Assembly: GCA_016281675.1 (NCBI GenBank)
Contig: JAEEJD010000063.1
Span: 1 to 12,917 of the forward strand
Direction of reading: 5' to 3'
Length of the DNA: 12,917 nucleotides
Source: Lachnospiraceae bacterium
GTDB taxonomy: Bacteria; Bacillota_A; Clostridia; Lachnospirales; Lachnospiraceae
Positions 1 to 8,000 of this stretch are shown piece by piece (within the stretch, counting starts at the first letter, position 1; each line of letters begins with the position of its first letter). Under the pieces are notes generated by a model. The model was not told the DNA's origin. It worked only from the letters and a program-made list of their open reading frames with translations, and did not search any database. Made by a program: the position numbers and the translations under genes.

Positions 1-40
1 CTCTTACATCCGTCTTATCATTCATGATCGCATCCTTCAT
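1..40 (-). CDS. Start of a truncated gene, product unknown
   Basis: On the minus strand an ATG at 40-38 opens a frame reading MKDAIMNDKTDVR that leaves the window at base 1. It is preceded by a purine-rich Shine-Dalgarno stretch (GAGGGGGG) four bases upstream of the ATG, and further up by a TGATATAAT extended -10 at 85-93. Signal, leader and start together make a real gene start likely. Only 13 codons are visible, so no product can be named. It lies 93 bp downstream of the DUF6062-like gene in the same direction, separated by a hairpin, so it may be a separate transcription unit or the next gene of the tetR operon. Confidence 0.5.
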   Translation of the reverse strand, partial: MKDAIMNDKTDVR

Positions 41-84
41 GGATCCCCCCTCGATGCCCCTTCGCATCTGACAACCATTTGATG

Positions 85-93
85 ATTATATCA
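85..93 (-). promoter_or_regulatory. Extended -10 promoter for the gene at the left edge
   Basis: Reading on the minus strand the sequence is TGATATAAT, a TGn extension joined to a perfect TATAAT. The transcription start would be near 78, giving a leader of roughly 38 nt before the ATG at 40. No good -35 hexamer is seen at 16-18 bp; that position falls within the hairpin at 103-131. Extended -10 promoters can work without a -35 box. Confidence 0.5.
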
Positions 94-102
94 TAAAAAT
101 TT

Positions 103-131
103 GAATTAGGAACCGTCCCTGTTTCTAATTC
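103..131. repeat. Inverted repeat / hairpin after the DUF6062-like gene
   Basis: GAATTAGGAAC and GTTTCTAATTC form an 11-bp stem with one G-T position and a 7-nt loop, CGTCCCT. It begins two bases after the minus-strand stop codon at 134. On the minus strand the stem is followed by AAATTTTTATG, so it could act as a modest terminator. The stem is AT-rich with few GC pairs, unlike a classical terminator. The core GGGACGGTTCCTAATT resembles a short palindromic sequence seen between genes in many Firmicute genomes (recalled, not searched), so a dispersed repeat is an equally good reading. Confidence 0.5.
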
Positions 132-133
132 TG

Positions 134-877
134 TTACTGTTGCTTATACGGACCGTCCGCGGGATACCCTCCGACGATCTTCTGGATTGATCTTGGGATC
201 GCGTCTTTGGACTCTTTCCAGTCTTTGTCTTTGTTCTCGTATTTGAACTTCTCCACGAACCAGTCGATGTCCTCCTGGATGCGGTCAAGATTACGCTCCT
301 GAAGTTCAAACAGAGTCTTCGTGAATTCTTCGAGCGTTTCCTTCTTCAGGTGATCCGGAGCCTCATTTAGAAGTTCTCTCATGTGGGGAAGGCAGAAGCC
401 CTTGCCCTGTTTGATATTCGCCGCAAAGGCGGGATCATTCTCATATAAATAAAAAAATGTCGCGATGTACCGCTTGTATGTATCACGGTAGTAATCGCAG
501 ACAAAACATTTTCCTTCTAGATCGTTTATGTATTCGGATACATTCGATTCGCCGCCCTTTGCGAACATTCCGGAGCGGGCGGGTCTGTAGCCGGCCATCT
601 CTTTCTTAAGGCCGGCGGCGGCTTTCCTTATGTGGCTCGAGAGTATGAGCGCATTGCCGAGCGAGTTGCCGTAGTCGAACATCATCTTAAAATGATGCGC
701 GCAAAAGCCCGTTTTGTCGGTCATCTCACGGATGTCGCTCTCCATATACGAGGCCCCGGGGCCTATCGCGTAGTCGATCGCATCCTGTTCCAGAGACCTT
801 CTTGCATTGCATATCGGGCATTCGTCGTTTGCCGCAACCGCGTCATTGACCGGTATCGTATAGAGTTTTTCCTTCAT
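134..877 (-). CDS. DUF6062-like protein with duplicated CxxC/GFCxxH motifs
   Basis: This 247-residue protein has no signal peptide or membrane helix and should be cytoplasmic. Two similar half-sites are visible: CPIC at residues 20-23 followed by GFCAHH at 57-62, and CFVC at 124-127 followed by GFCLPH at 160-165. Each supplies three Cys and one His, as in a structural zinc site. The C-terminal third is helical and charged, ending in a segment with KDWKESKDAIPRSIQKI that I associate with the DUF6062 family of clostridia. No biochemical role is known to me. The ATG at 877 overlaps the tetR stop codon (TGATG) and has GGAG 7 nt upstream inside the tetR end, so the two genes are probably translationally coupled. 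It may be the main target, ligand partner or co-regulator of that TetR protein; this is inferred from context only. Confidence 0.8.
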   Translation of the reverse strand: MKEKLYTIPVNDAVAANDECPICNARRSLEQDAIDYAIGPGASYMESDIREMTDKTGFCAHHFKMMFDYGNSLGNALILSSHIRKAAAGLKKEMAGYRPARSGMFAKGGESNVSEYINDLEGKCFVCDYYRDTYKRYIATFFYLYENDPAFAANIKQGKGFCLPHMRELLNEAPDHLKKETLEEFTKTLFELQERNLDRIQEDIDWFVEKFKYENKDKDWKESKDAIPRSIQKIVGGYPADGPYKQQ

Positions 878-1788
878 CAGTTATCTCCGTCGGACAGGGC
901 TTTGAGCGTGGAAATGTTCTTCTCGGCTTCCTTTATTATATCGTCGAATGATTCGGGCTCACCTTCGGCTCTGACCGTTTCGGTCTCTTCTTCCGATGCC
1001 GGTTTTGCATCGCCCTCCGCTGCGCCGTCTTCTTCAGACTCTTCCTCCTCTTCGGACTCAACGAGCGGCTTTCTGCCGGCCTGGAGCCTCTCCTCGTATG
1101 TCATGTCAAGGCGCATCTCTTTCATGACCGTTTCGTTTCTCTCGGTGACTTCCTCTCTCGCAAGGCTGACCTTATTGTCGGAATCGCTTGCATAGAAGTG
1201 ATCGCGAAGAAGAGTCAGATACTCGGAGTACTCCTCATAAAGCTTATCCGGATCGGGATCTTCGCCGCGGAAATACTCATCAAGAAATCCGTCGCATACC
1301 CAGTCGATGATGTCTGTTATCCTCGAAAGCTGCGAAGGCTGAACGAGCTTCTTGCCGTCGATCTGATCGTATATCTTCTTATATGTACGCTCCATGTCGG
1401 CAACGCACTGCCCGATGACCGAAAGAGCCTCGGGATCGTCCTCATGCCTGATGCTGCGAAGAAATCTGTGCATGAAAGGATAGTTTCTCATGACTCTCAC
1501 GCGCCCCTGACTGATCTGGCTCATCAGCTCGAAGCAGTCCTTCTCACTCTTCTTTACCGTTCGGGTCAGTTCGAGTGTCATGTACTTCGTACTGTAATCG
1601 CAGATAAAATCATACAGCCCCTGTTTGCTTGTAAAATAATGGAATAACAGGCCCTTTGAGATACCCGCTTCTTTGACTATAACGTCCGTACTCGCATCTT
1701 TGTAGCCTTTTAAGGCAAAAGTCTTGAGCGCCGCGTTTATGATCGCATCCTGTTTATCTTTCTTGACATCAAAAAATTTAGAATTCAT
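877..1788 (-). CDS. TetR/AcrR family transcriptional regulator with acidic C-terminal tail
   Basis: A 303-residue DNA-binding regulator. Residues 10-55 form the TetR N-terminal domain, with the helix-turn-helix near 34-53 (DVIVKEAGISKGLLFHYF) and the usual SKQGLYDFI after it. Residues 60-200 form the helical ligand-binding and dimer domain. About 100 further residues follow, with a strongly acidic low-complexity stretch at 244-280, making it longer than typical TetR proteins (about 190-220 residues). I chose the ATG at 1788 because GGAGGG sits just upstream and the HTH then falls at the usual distance. The frame stays open to 1854, but that upstream part would overlap the promoter and operator. 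A palindrome over the -35 box (1834-1858) suggests autorepression. It is followed by, and overlaps by one base, the DUF6062-like gene. The effector is unknown. Confidence 0.9.
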   Translation of the reverse strand: MNSKFFDVKKDKQDAIINAALKTFALKGYKDASTDVIVKEAGISKGLLFHYFTSKQGLYDFICDYSTKYMTLELTRTVKKSEKDCFELMSQISQGRVRVMRNYPFMHRFLRSIRHEDDPEALSVIGQCVADMERTYKKIYDQIDGKKLVQPSQLSRITDIIDWVCDGFLDEYFRGEDPDPDKLYEEYSEYLTLLRDHFYASDSDNKVSLAREEVTERNETVMKEMRLDMTYEERLQAGRKPLVESEEEEESEEDGAAEGDAKPASEEETETVRAEGEPESFDDIIKEAEKNISTLKALSDGDN

Positions 1789-1825
1789 ACCGCCCTCCGC
1801 ACCGTAAATGCGCTGTTTTCGTAAT

Positions 1826-1854
1826 ATTAAATAAGGTTTGACCACTAAAGTCAA
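1826..1854 (-). promoter_or_regulatory. Promoter of the tetR-DUF6062 unit
   Basis: On the minus strand TTGACT (1854-1849) and TTTAAT (1831-1826) are separated by exactly 17 bp, each matching the sigma-A consensus at five of six bases. Transcription would begin near 1819, leaving a leader of about 31 nt with GGAGGG before the ATG at 1788. The -35 box lies inside the palindrome at 1834-1858, so a bound repressor would block it. Confidence 0.6.
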
Positions 1855-1858
1855 ACCT
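1834..1858. promoter_or_regulatory. Palindromic operator, probably for the adjacent TetR protein
   Basis: AGGTTTGAC and GTCAAACCT are perfect 9-bp inverted arms separated by 7 bp. Arm length and spacing fit operators bound by TetR dimers, and the TTGAC-n7-GTCAA core is a common TetR-family pattern. It covers the -35 box and most of the spacer of the tetR promoter. Binding by this protein is inferred from position. Confidence 0.65.
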
Positions 1859-1874
1859 ATGGTAGCATATTGTT

Positions 1875-1891
1875 ATGTTAACTGTCAACAT
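1875..1891. promoter_or_regulatory. Second near-palindrome with a consensus -35 hexamer upstream of tetR
   Basis: ATGTTAACTGTCAACAT is a 17-bp near-palindrome in which six of eight arm positions pair. On the minus strand it contains a perfect TTGACA (1888-1883). With an 18-bp spacer this leads to TACCAT at 1864-1859, a weak -10 that would start transcription inside the first operator. It may be a second operator or an alternative promoter. Confidence 0.3.
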
Positions 1892-1910
1892 TGGATTTAT
1901 ATAAGAATCG

Positions 1911-2010
1911 GTCGTCAGGACTCCGTTATTTCAGGAACCAACATCCACTTCGTGGATGTCGCCTTCAGATAGTCGTCAGGACTCCGTCTGCTTCGCAGCC
2001 ACCTCACGAC
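1911..2010. repeat. REP-like non-coding repeat with two direct copies and small hairpins
   Basis: The 16-mer GTCGTCAGGACTCCGT occurs exactly twice, at 1911-1926 and 1972-1987, 61 bp apart. Between the copies ACATCCAC-TTC-GTGGATGT (1941-1959) forms an 8-bp triloop hairpin. After the second copy CTGC-TTC-GCAG (1988-1998) forms another, and the outer GTCGT/ACGAC (1972-1976 with 2006-2010) closes it. On the opposite strand the second loop reads GCGAAGC, known as an unusually stable DNA mini-hairpin. No reading frame or promoter fits. The layout resembles a dispersed extragenic palindromic element, but copies elsewhere in the genome cannot be seen here. Confidence 0.45.
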
Positions 2011-2017
2011 ATGCAGT

Positions 2018-2047
2018 AACAGCCCCCGTGTTCACACGGAGGCTGTT
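2018..2047. terminator. GC-rich hairpin downstream of the uracil permease gene
   Basis: AACAGCCCCCGTG and CACGGAGGCTGTT form a 13-bp stem around a TTCA loop, with one position that is G-U in minus-strand RNA and a C-A mismatch in plus-strand RNA. It starts about 30 nt past the permease stop codon. Only the plus-strand reading is followed by a T run (TTTT, 2046-2049); the minus strand has just two T. No plus-strand gene precedes it, so it probably ends or stabilises the permease mRNA without being a textbook terminator for it. Confidence 0.5.
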
Positions 2048-2076
2048 TTGATAGTCAATCCGATATCCTTAAGAGT

Positions 2077-3441
2077 TTATTCTTCGTTCTCAGGGGCGTT
2101 CTTGAGAAGGATGTTAGCAAGGATACCAAGGATAAGGGCACATGCAACGCTCGTGATCGTAACCGAGCCAAAGTTAAGTGTCAGTCCGCCGATACCTGCG
2201 ATAAGGATCACCGATACGACGAACAGGTTCTTGTTCTTGTTAAGGTCAACATTCTGGACCATCTTGAGACCCGATACGGCGATGAATCCGTAAAGTGCCA
2301 TACATACACCACCCATTACACATGAAGGGATCGAATTAACGAATGCGATGAACGGTGAGATGAACGAAATGATGATCGCACCGAATGCTGCGGCAATGAT
2401 CGTGTAAACCGATGCGTTCTTGGTTATAGCCACACAGCCGATCGACTCGCCGTACGTTGTGTTGGGACATCCGCCGAAGAACGCTCCGACCATGGATCCG
2501 ATCCCGTCTCCGAGAAGTGTTCTGTGGAGGCCGGGCTCCTTCAGAAGATCTCTTTCTATAATGGAGGAGATGTTCTTGTGATCTGCGATGTGCTCAGCAA
2601 ACACAACGAATGCAACGGGCACATAAGCTGCAAATATCGTTCCGATGTAAGTTCCGCTTATCTCGCCAAATCCCCCGAGAGCCGTGATGAACGTGAATGA
2701 CGGAACAGCAAAGAATGTTGAGAGTCCGACGCCGTTTGCGGTAAGAGCCGAGAATGAATCAAAGCTTAAGAGCTTGATTGAATCGATCCCTGCCGCATTA
2801 CCGATAAGAGTCATAACCAGGCAGAAAGCATATCCCGCAAGAATACCGTAGATGAAAGGAATGAGTCTTCCGCTCTTCTTGCCGTATGCGCTGCAAACCA
2901 TCGTAACGCAAAGTGTAACAAGACCGCCGAGAAGCGCTGCAAGAGGGCTTGCGACTGCAACTCCGTCAACCTTTACACCGCCTGTCGTGATATCGCCGAC
3001 TGCATTTCCGGCAAGAGACAGACCGATGATCGCAACCGTAGGTCCGATAACGACCGCGGGCATCAGTTTGTTGATCCAATCAACGCCGACCGCATTAACG
3101 ATTATCGCGATAACTACATATACAAGTCCTGCAAAGATCGCACCGATGATGATGCCGAGATATCCGACAGCCACCGAAGCCGCACCGGCAAATGCCGCGC
3201 TCATGCTTCCGATGAAAGCGAATGACGAGCCGAGGAAAACGGGGCTCTTCTTCTGTGTGAACAGAACATAGATAAGTGTACCGAAACCTGCACCGAAAAG
3301 TGCAGCGGCAGGGCTCATGTCATTGCCGATGATGATCGGAACAACGAGCGTCGCCGTCATGATAGCCAGCAGCTGCTGGAGCGCAAATACGAGAAGCGGT
3401 CCGGGTTTGACCTTGTCTTCTACCTGATAGATCAGTTTCAT
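2077..3441 (-). CDS. uraA: Uracil-xanthine permease, NCS2 family
   Basis: A 454-residue polytopic membrane protein of the nucleobase:cation symporter-2 family, expected to import uracil (possibly xanthine) with protons. Its length and roughly 14 hydrophobic segments fit the family. The substrate-binding glutamates of UraA correspond to E283 in AEHIADH and E332 in the PNTTYGES segment (326-333), the latter being the NCS2 signature region followed by IGCVAITK. Both glutamates are present, so it should be functional. The ATG at 3441 is chosen because AAGGAGGATGTT lies just before it; the frame extends to 3492 but that would skip this ribosome site. It has its own promoter (3523-3551) and is divergent from the rRNA methyltransferase gene. 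No PyrR-type attenuator was recognised in the roughly 75-nt leader. Uracil versus xanthine specificity cannot be settled from sequence alone. Confidence 0.9.
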   Translation of the reverse strand: MKLIYQVEDKVKPGPLLVFALQQLLAIMTATLVVPIIIGNDMSPAAALFGAGFGTLIYVLFTQKKSPVFLGSSFAFIGSMSAAFAGAASVAVGYLGIIIGAIFAGLVYVVIAIIVNAVGVDWINKLMPAVVIGPTVAIIGLSLAGNAVGDITTGGVKVDGVAVASPLAALLGGLVTLCVTMVCSAYGKKSGRLIPFIYGILAGYAFCLVMTLIGNAAGIDSIKLLSFDSFSALTANGVGLSTFFAVPSFTFITALGGFGEISGTYIGTIFAAYVPVAFVVFAEHIADHKNISSIIERDLLKEPGLHRTLLGDGIGSMVGAFFGGCPNTTYGESIGCVAITKNASVYTIIAAAFGAIIISFISPFIAFVNSIPSCVMGGVCMALYGFIAVSGLKMVQNVDLNKNKNLFVVSVILIAGIGGLTLNFGSVTITSVACALILGILANILLKNAPENEE

Positions 3442-3522
3442 AACATCCTCCTTAAACAACCGTATACTATATCTTGTGCTTTTCGCGGGCAAAAATCACG
3501 TAATCACACAAGTTCTTGGTAG

Positions 3523-3551
3523 ATAATAACACAATAGCCCGACAGTGTAAA
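3523..3551 (-). promoter_or_regulatory. Promoter of the uracil-xanthine permease gene
   Basis: On the minus strand TTTACA (3551-3546) and TATTAT (3528-3523) are spaced by 17 bp, each matching the sigma-A consensus at five of six bases. Transcription would begin near 3516, giving a leader of about 75 nt. Within the leader CTTGTG and CACAAG could pair at long range, but the loop is large and no known riboswitch or PyrR site is evident. Confidence 0.6.
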
Positions 3552-3603
3552 CCGTATTTTTTGAGGATAAACAGACAAAATTGTTCCACAAAAAATATGC
3601 AAA

Positions 3604-3612
3604 TGTTATAAT
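3604..3612 (+). promoter_or_regulatory. Extended -10 promoter giving a probably leaderless rRNA methyltransferase mRNA
   Basis: TGTTATAAT is a TGn extension followed by a perfect TATAAT (3607-3612). The expected start of transcription, about 7 bp further, coincides with the ATG at 3620. No -35 box at normal spacing was found (TTGTTC at 3581 is 20 bp away) and no Shine-Dalgarno sequence precedes the ATG. Confidence 0.55.
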
Positions 3613-3619
3613 TTCCGAT

Positions 3620-4978
3620 ATGAAACTTCCCGAAGAATTCGAAAGCAGAATGAAAGACATGTTGGGGGCCGATTACGAAGCTTTTATTGCAGGCTATGAT
3701 GAGCCCGCCGTAAAGAGTCTTCGGATCAACAGACGGCTGATCCCGGCGGTCGACTATGCACGTATGGGTGGGATTTTCGCGGAACGCGGAACGCCCGAAA
3801 GTGTTGATATATGGCCGGGTGCGTACTATTACGATGAGGACGGCCCGGGGAAGAGCCCGTATCACGACGCGGGCGCTTTCTATATTCAGGAAGCTTCCGC
3901 GATGCTCCCCGTAACGCTTCTGGATGTCGATGATCGCGGTATGCGCGTACTCGACCTGTGTGCGGCACCGGGAGGCAAGACGACGCAGATCGCGGACCTT
4001 ATGAACGGACGCGGACTTCTTGTCGCAAACGAGTATGTGCCCTCCAGGGCATCCGTACTTTCCGAGAACATCGAGCGCATGGGAGTTCGTAACGCACTTG
4101 TCGTCAGCGCGGATCCCAAAGACCTTGCCGAAAGATTTCCTTTATTCTTTGACAGGATACTTGTTGATGCCCCCTGCTCCGGCGAGGGGATGTTCCGCAA
4201 GAATCCCGAAGCCGTATCCGAATGGAGTCCGGAAAACGTTGCAATGTGCGCGGATCGTCAGGATATGATACTTGACTGTGCCGCCATGATGCTCGCCCCC
4301 GGAGGGAAAATCGTCTACAGCACATGCACATTCTCGCCCGAGGAAGACGAAGGAAGCGTCGAGCGTTTCCTTACCCGCCATCCCGAATATGAGATATGCG
4401 ATAAGCCTCACCGCCTGTACCCGCATACGTTCCGCGGCGAGGGACATTTTGCCGTGTCTATGGGAATGTCAACGGGTATAAGAAACGGGAACGGTTCCGG
4501 ATTTTCATGTAACTTGAGTGCGGGTGGCCGCAAAGATATCGGACAGGACCCGTTCTATTTCAGAAATTTCCTTGACGAAACGCTGAACAAAAACGGGGAT
4601 TTCTACAAAATGCTTTCGGATAACACAGACCGCCTGCTCGAGTTCGGAGACAGCCTGTATCTTGCGCCCGAGTTCATGCCGGATATAAAAGGTCTGAAAG
4701 TATACCGTGTCGGGATAAAGCTCGGTACATTTAAGAAGAACAGATTCGAGCCGGATCATGCACTCTCTCATGTGCTGACCGTCGGCGATGTTAATAGTTA
4801 TGTAAACCTGGCTGCGGATTCAAACGAGGTCCGTCAATACCTTTCCGGTATGACGATAAACTGTGACCGGGATATGAAAGGCTGGTGCCTCGTATGTGTC
4901 GACGCTTTCCCGCTCGGATGGGGCAAGGCCGCCGGAGGCGTTGTTAAAAATCACTACCCTAAGGGCTTAAGAAAATAA
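3620..4978 (+). CDS. RsmF-like rRNA cytosine-C5 methyltransferase (NOL1/NOP2/sun family)
   Basis: A 452-residue cytoplasmic enzyme that should transfer a methyl group from S-adenosylmethionine to C5 of a cytosine in rRNA. The SAM-binding motif DLCAAPGGKTTQ is at 112-123, followed by VANEY. The two cysteines of the family are C186 in DAPCSGEGMF and C236 in STCTF, so the catalytic pair is intact. An N-terminal extension with the LPEEFESRMKDML pattern and a C-terminal RNA-binding part ending in PLGWGK...KNHYPKGLR match the Firmicute RsmF-type subgroup. The ATG at 3620 is favoured because this family begins with M-x-LP; an in-frame TTG at 3581 would place the promoter inside the gene. The target base cannot be assigned. 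The gene has a -10 box directly before its start and no SD. The TIR gene follows 33 bp downstream and may be read through. Confidence 0.9.
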   Translation: MKLPEEFESRMKDMLGADYEAFIAGYDEPAVKSLRINRRLIPAVDYARMGGIFAERGTPESVDIWPGAYYYDEDGPGKSPYHDAGAFYIQEASAMLPVTLLDVDDRGMRVLDLCAAPGGKTTQIADLMNGRGLLVANEYVPSRASVLSENIERMGVRNALVVSADPKDLAERFPLFFDRILVDAPCSGEGMFRKNPEAVSEWSPENVAMCADRQDMILDCAAMMLAPGGKIVYSTCTFSPEEDEGSVERFLTRHPEYEICDKPHRLYPHTFRGEGHFAVSMGMSTGIRNGNGSGFSCNLSAGGRKDIGQDPFYFRNFLDETLNKNGDFYKMLSDNTDRLLEFGDSLYLAPEFMPDIKGLKVYRVGIKLGTFKKNRFEPDHALSHVLTVGDVNSYVNLAADSNEVRQYLSGMTINCDRDMKGWCLVCVDAFPLGWGKAAGGVVKNHYPKGLRK

Positions 4979-5011
4979 GAAAAGACTTACGTGAAAGGAT
5001 AAAAATCTTTT

Positions 5012-8000
5012 ATGAGATACGATGCATTCATCAGTTACAGGCATTGTGACCTTGATATGGAGATCGCAAAAAAGGTGCACTCAGGTCTTGAGACATACAA
5101 GATCCCTACTGCCGTTCGCCAGAAGACCGGCAAGAAGAAAATGGGACGCGTCTTCAGGGATCAGGAGGAGCTGCCGATCGGAAGCGACCTGGATGACAAC
5201 ATTTCGGGAGCGCTGAAGGAATCCGAATACCTGATAGTCATATGCTCTCCCAGAACTCCTGAATCCTACTGGGTCTGCAAGGAGATCGACAGTTTCATTC
5301 AGCTTCATGACAGAAATCATATCCTGGCTGTTCTGATCGAAGGCGAGCCGGATGAAAGTTTTCCGCCGCAGCTTTTGACCGATGACAAAGGAAATCCCGT
5401 GGAACCTCTTGCTGCCGATGTACGCGGCAAAGACAGAAAAGAGCGCAATAAAAAATTCAAGACCGAGATACTGCGTCTTGCCGCTCCTGTCATCGGATGC
5501 ACGTATGATGATCTGAAACAGCGCCACAGAGAGCGCATCATCAAAAGAACTATCGCCATCGTGTCGACTGCAGCCGCTGTTCTTGCAGCAGCAGGAGCCG
5601 CTTTCGGTATTTACAACGCAAACGTTGCGGCGCAGATGAAAGCACTTGCCGATGAAAAGGCCGCACTTGCGGATGAGAAAACCAGGCTTGCCGAGGAGAT
5701 CTCGATCCAGTACGAAGGAAAGCAGGAAAACCAGTCGCGATTTTTCGCGCAGGAAGCGATGACACTTCTTTGGTCCGGAAACAGGGAGGATGCGATCCTC
5801 GTTGCAATGGAAGGACTTCCTTCCGAAGGCAACGACAGGCCATACGTTCCGGATGCTGAATATGCGCTCAGCCGCGCTGTTTATGCCTATGACTGCGGAC
5901 GCGGGATGACATACGACAGGATCCTTCAACATAAACTCGCCATCAAGGATATCGAGGCAACTGAGGATCGGCAGAAAATCGTCACCACCGATAACGGAAG
6001 CCGTGTCTACGTGTGGAATGTTGCGGACTGGTCGCTTCTTGCGAGCATCGATCCAGCGCTCAACGAATCCAACTATTTCGAAAACGTCAACAGCGCCGAT
6101 GCCGATGACACCGGCATATACACCGCCACGGATCATGAGCTGATCAAGTATGATTACAAAGGCGGCGTGATATACAAAAAAGATTTTGAAGACATTATCA
6201 AAAAATGCGATCTGTGCGCCGACACCGGAAAGCTCGTCCTGGTCCTGAAAAATTCTTTTCTCGTTCTTGACGCTTCCGATGGAAAAGAGCTTGAAACGCA
6301 CGAGAGCCCCTCGGGATATTCCTTTACCGGTGAAGGCGGATACAGTGCGGAACTCGGACTTTACGTGGCATCTCACTATGATGAGGAAATGGATGCCGGC
6401 CGCATCTCCGTTTATGACATTAAAAAAGGAGAACTTAAGGATATCCGACTGTCCGAAGGTTACTACCTGAACCACTGCGTGACATCCGACGGCAACATCG
6501 CGGTCGTAAGCTGCAATTCGATCAATCCCGGAGATGACATCTCACATGTTGTGGCGGACTTGTTTTCGCGTGACGGGACGCGCCTGTGGTCAAAGGACGT
6601 ACCTGCGAATATAAAGAGCACCATGACATTCAATACGATCGTCAAGTCCCACGATTACAAGGCAGATGACGGCGAGCATCCGGAGATCATAATCACCGTG
6701 GAGGCGGAAGCATTTACTCTCGATGAACGTGACGGAAGTACTGTCTCATCGCTCACGCTTCCCGGAGATGCGACTGCGCTTGCGGTCACGGTCGACGGCC
6801 CTTACGGCAGAGTCGGCTACCGGCAGGGGAATTTTGACGTTATTGATTTTACCGAAGGTCGGATCTATTCGGAGCACACTTTCGTGACCGAAGAATCCAT
6901 CAAGACGTGGGTTGTGCTGAAGGACCAGCTGGCCTATGTCTCCTCTTTTTCCGCCGAGGTCCACGTGGTGTCATGGCACGAAGCACCGGATATCGAAGAC
7001 TACACAACCTTTAAAGAGAAAATCATACCCGAAGCCGTATCGCCCGACGGCACGGTTTTCGCGGTAAGGCCCGACTCGGATTACCAGACATATATCTTCA
7101 TGAACGCTGACGGGACCGAAGCCTGCAGATATGAAGGCGAAGCGTTTGTCAAAGGAATGAAGCTCGCAGACAAAAAAGCATTTCTGTGGGACTCAAACGG
7201 AATAACGACAGTCGATACCGCTACCGGCAAAAAAGATCTGATCGTACCTTCGGATCACGGATTTTCCGAGTTCTCGACGGAATATTATGTAAACCGTCCC
7301 GGCACCGGATTTGTTTTCTTTACGCCCCGGTCTCTCATGGTATTTGATCCCGAAAAGAAAGAAGTCATCTGCGAATATAAATCAGATGACACTATCGGCA
7401 GCCTCCTTCTTTCTGATGACGGAAGCAGGGTTTATGTCGGAAACGACAACGGCACACTCTACGCGATCGATACCGGCGATCAGGGCCGCCACGAATTCAA
7501 GGATGAGAAGATCAGGACAGTCGCTGCGGGATATTACAAGGACTTTATGGCACTGAGTCCGGACGGTAAGTATCTTGCAGTCTGCTGCGCCGACGGGATG
7601 ATGCGCCTCGTTGATACGGATTCTTTCGAGACAGTCTCGGAGGCTCCGCTCGAGTCATACCTCCGCTCCTATATATCCTTTACGGACGACGGAAAGCACA
7701 TAGTCGTACAGGGCGATGATTACCGTATCAGAGTCTATGATGTCGACTCCAAAGCATATATAACAACGGTTGAAAGTGACGGCAGCATCAGTCATATCGT
7801 CTGCGATGACGAGAGCAAACTGATGGCGGTATGCACCGGGACAAGCGTTTTCCTGTTTGAGACCACGGGGTACGGACGCGTGGCATACGCGGAAGACGGG
7901 CTTTTTTACCTGAAGAGCAATGATTCCATCCTGGTCAGCATCGACCGGACAAACGTCAGAAGAACGTATTATAAAGATTACAAAAAGCTGATGGATGAAG

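Noticed and set aside
1789..1854. Longer TetR start at 1854
   Set aside because: It would place the start codon inside the operator and -35 box and skip the GGAGGG site before 1788.
3442..3492. Longer uracil permease start at 3492
   Set aside because: AAGGAGGATGTT immediately before the ATG at 3441 fixes the start, and the upstream residues are not like the family's N-terminus.
3442..3516. PyrR attenuator or riboswitch in the permease leader
   Set aside because: The roughly 75-nt leader has only one long-range 6-bp pairing, no terminator hairpin with a T run, and no recognisable PyrR binding loop.
3467..3865. 132-codon minus-strand frame across the divergent promoter region
   Set aside because: It is antisense to the methyltransferase start and covers both promoters; no homology or ribosome site is evident.
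5081..6475. A 464-codon open frame antisense to the TIR gene
   Set aside because: It lies wholly within the TIR gene, shows no recognisable domain, is rich in residues typical of a reversed frame, and has no convincing ribosome site. It reflects codon bias of the real gene.
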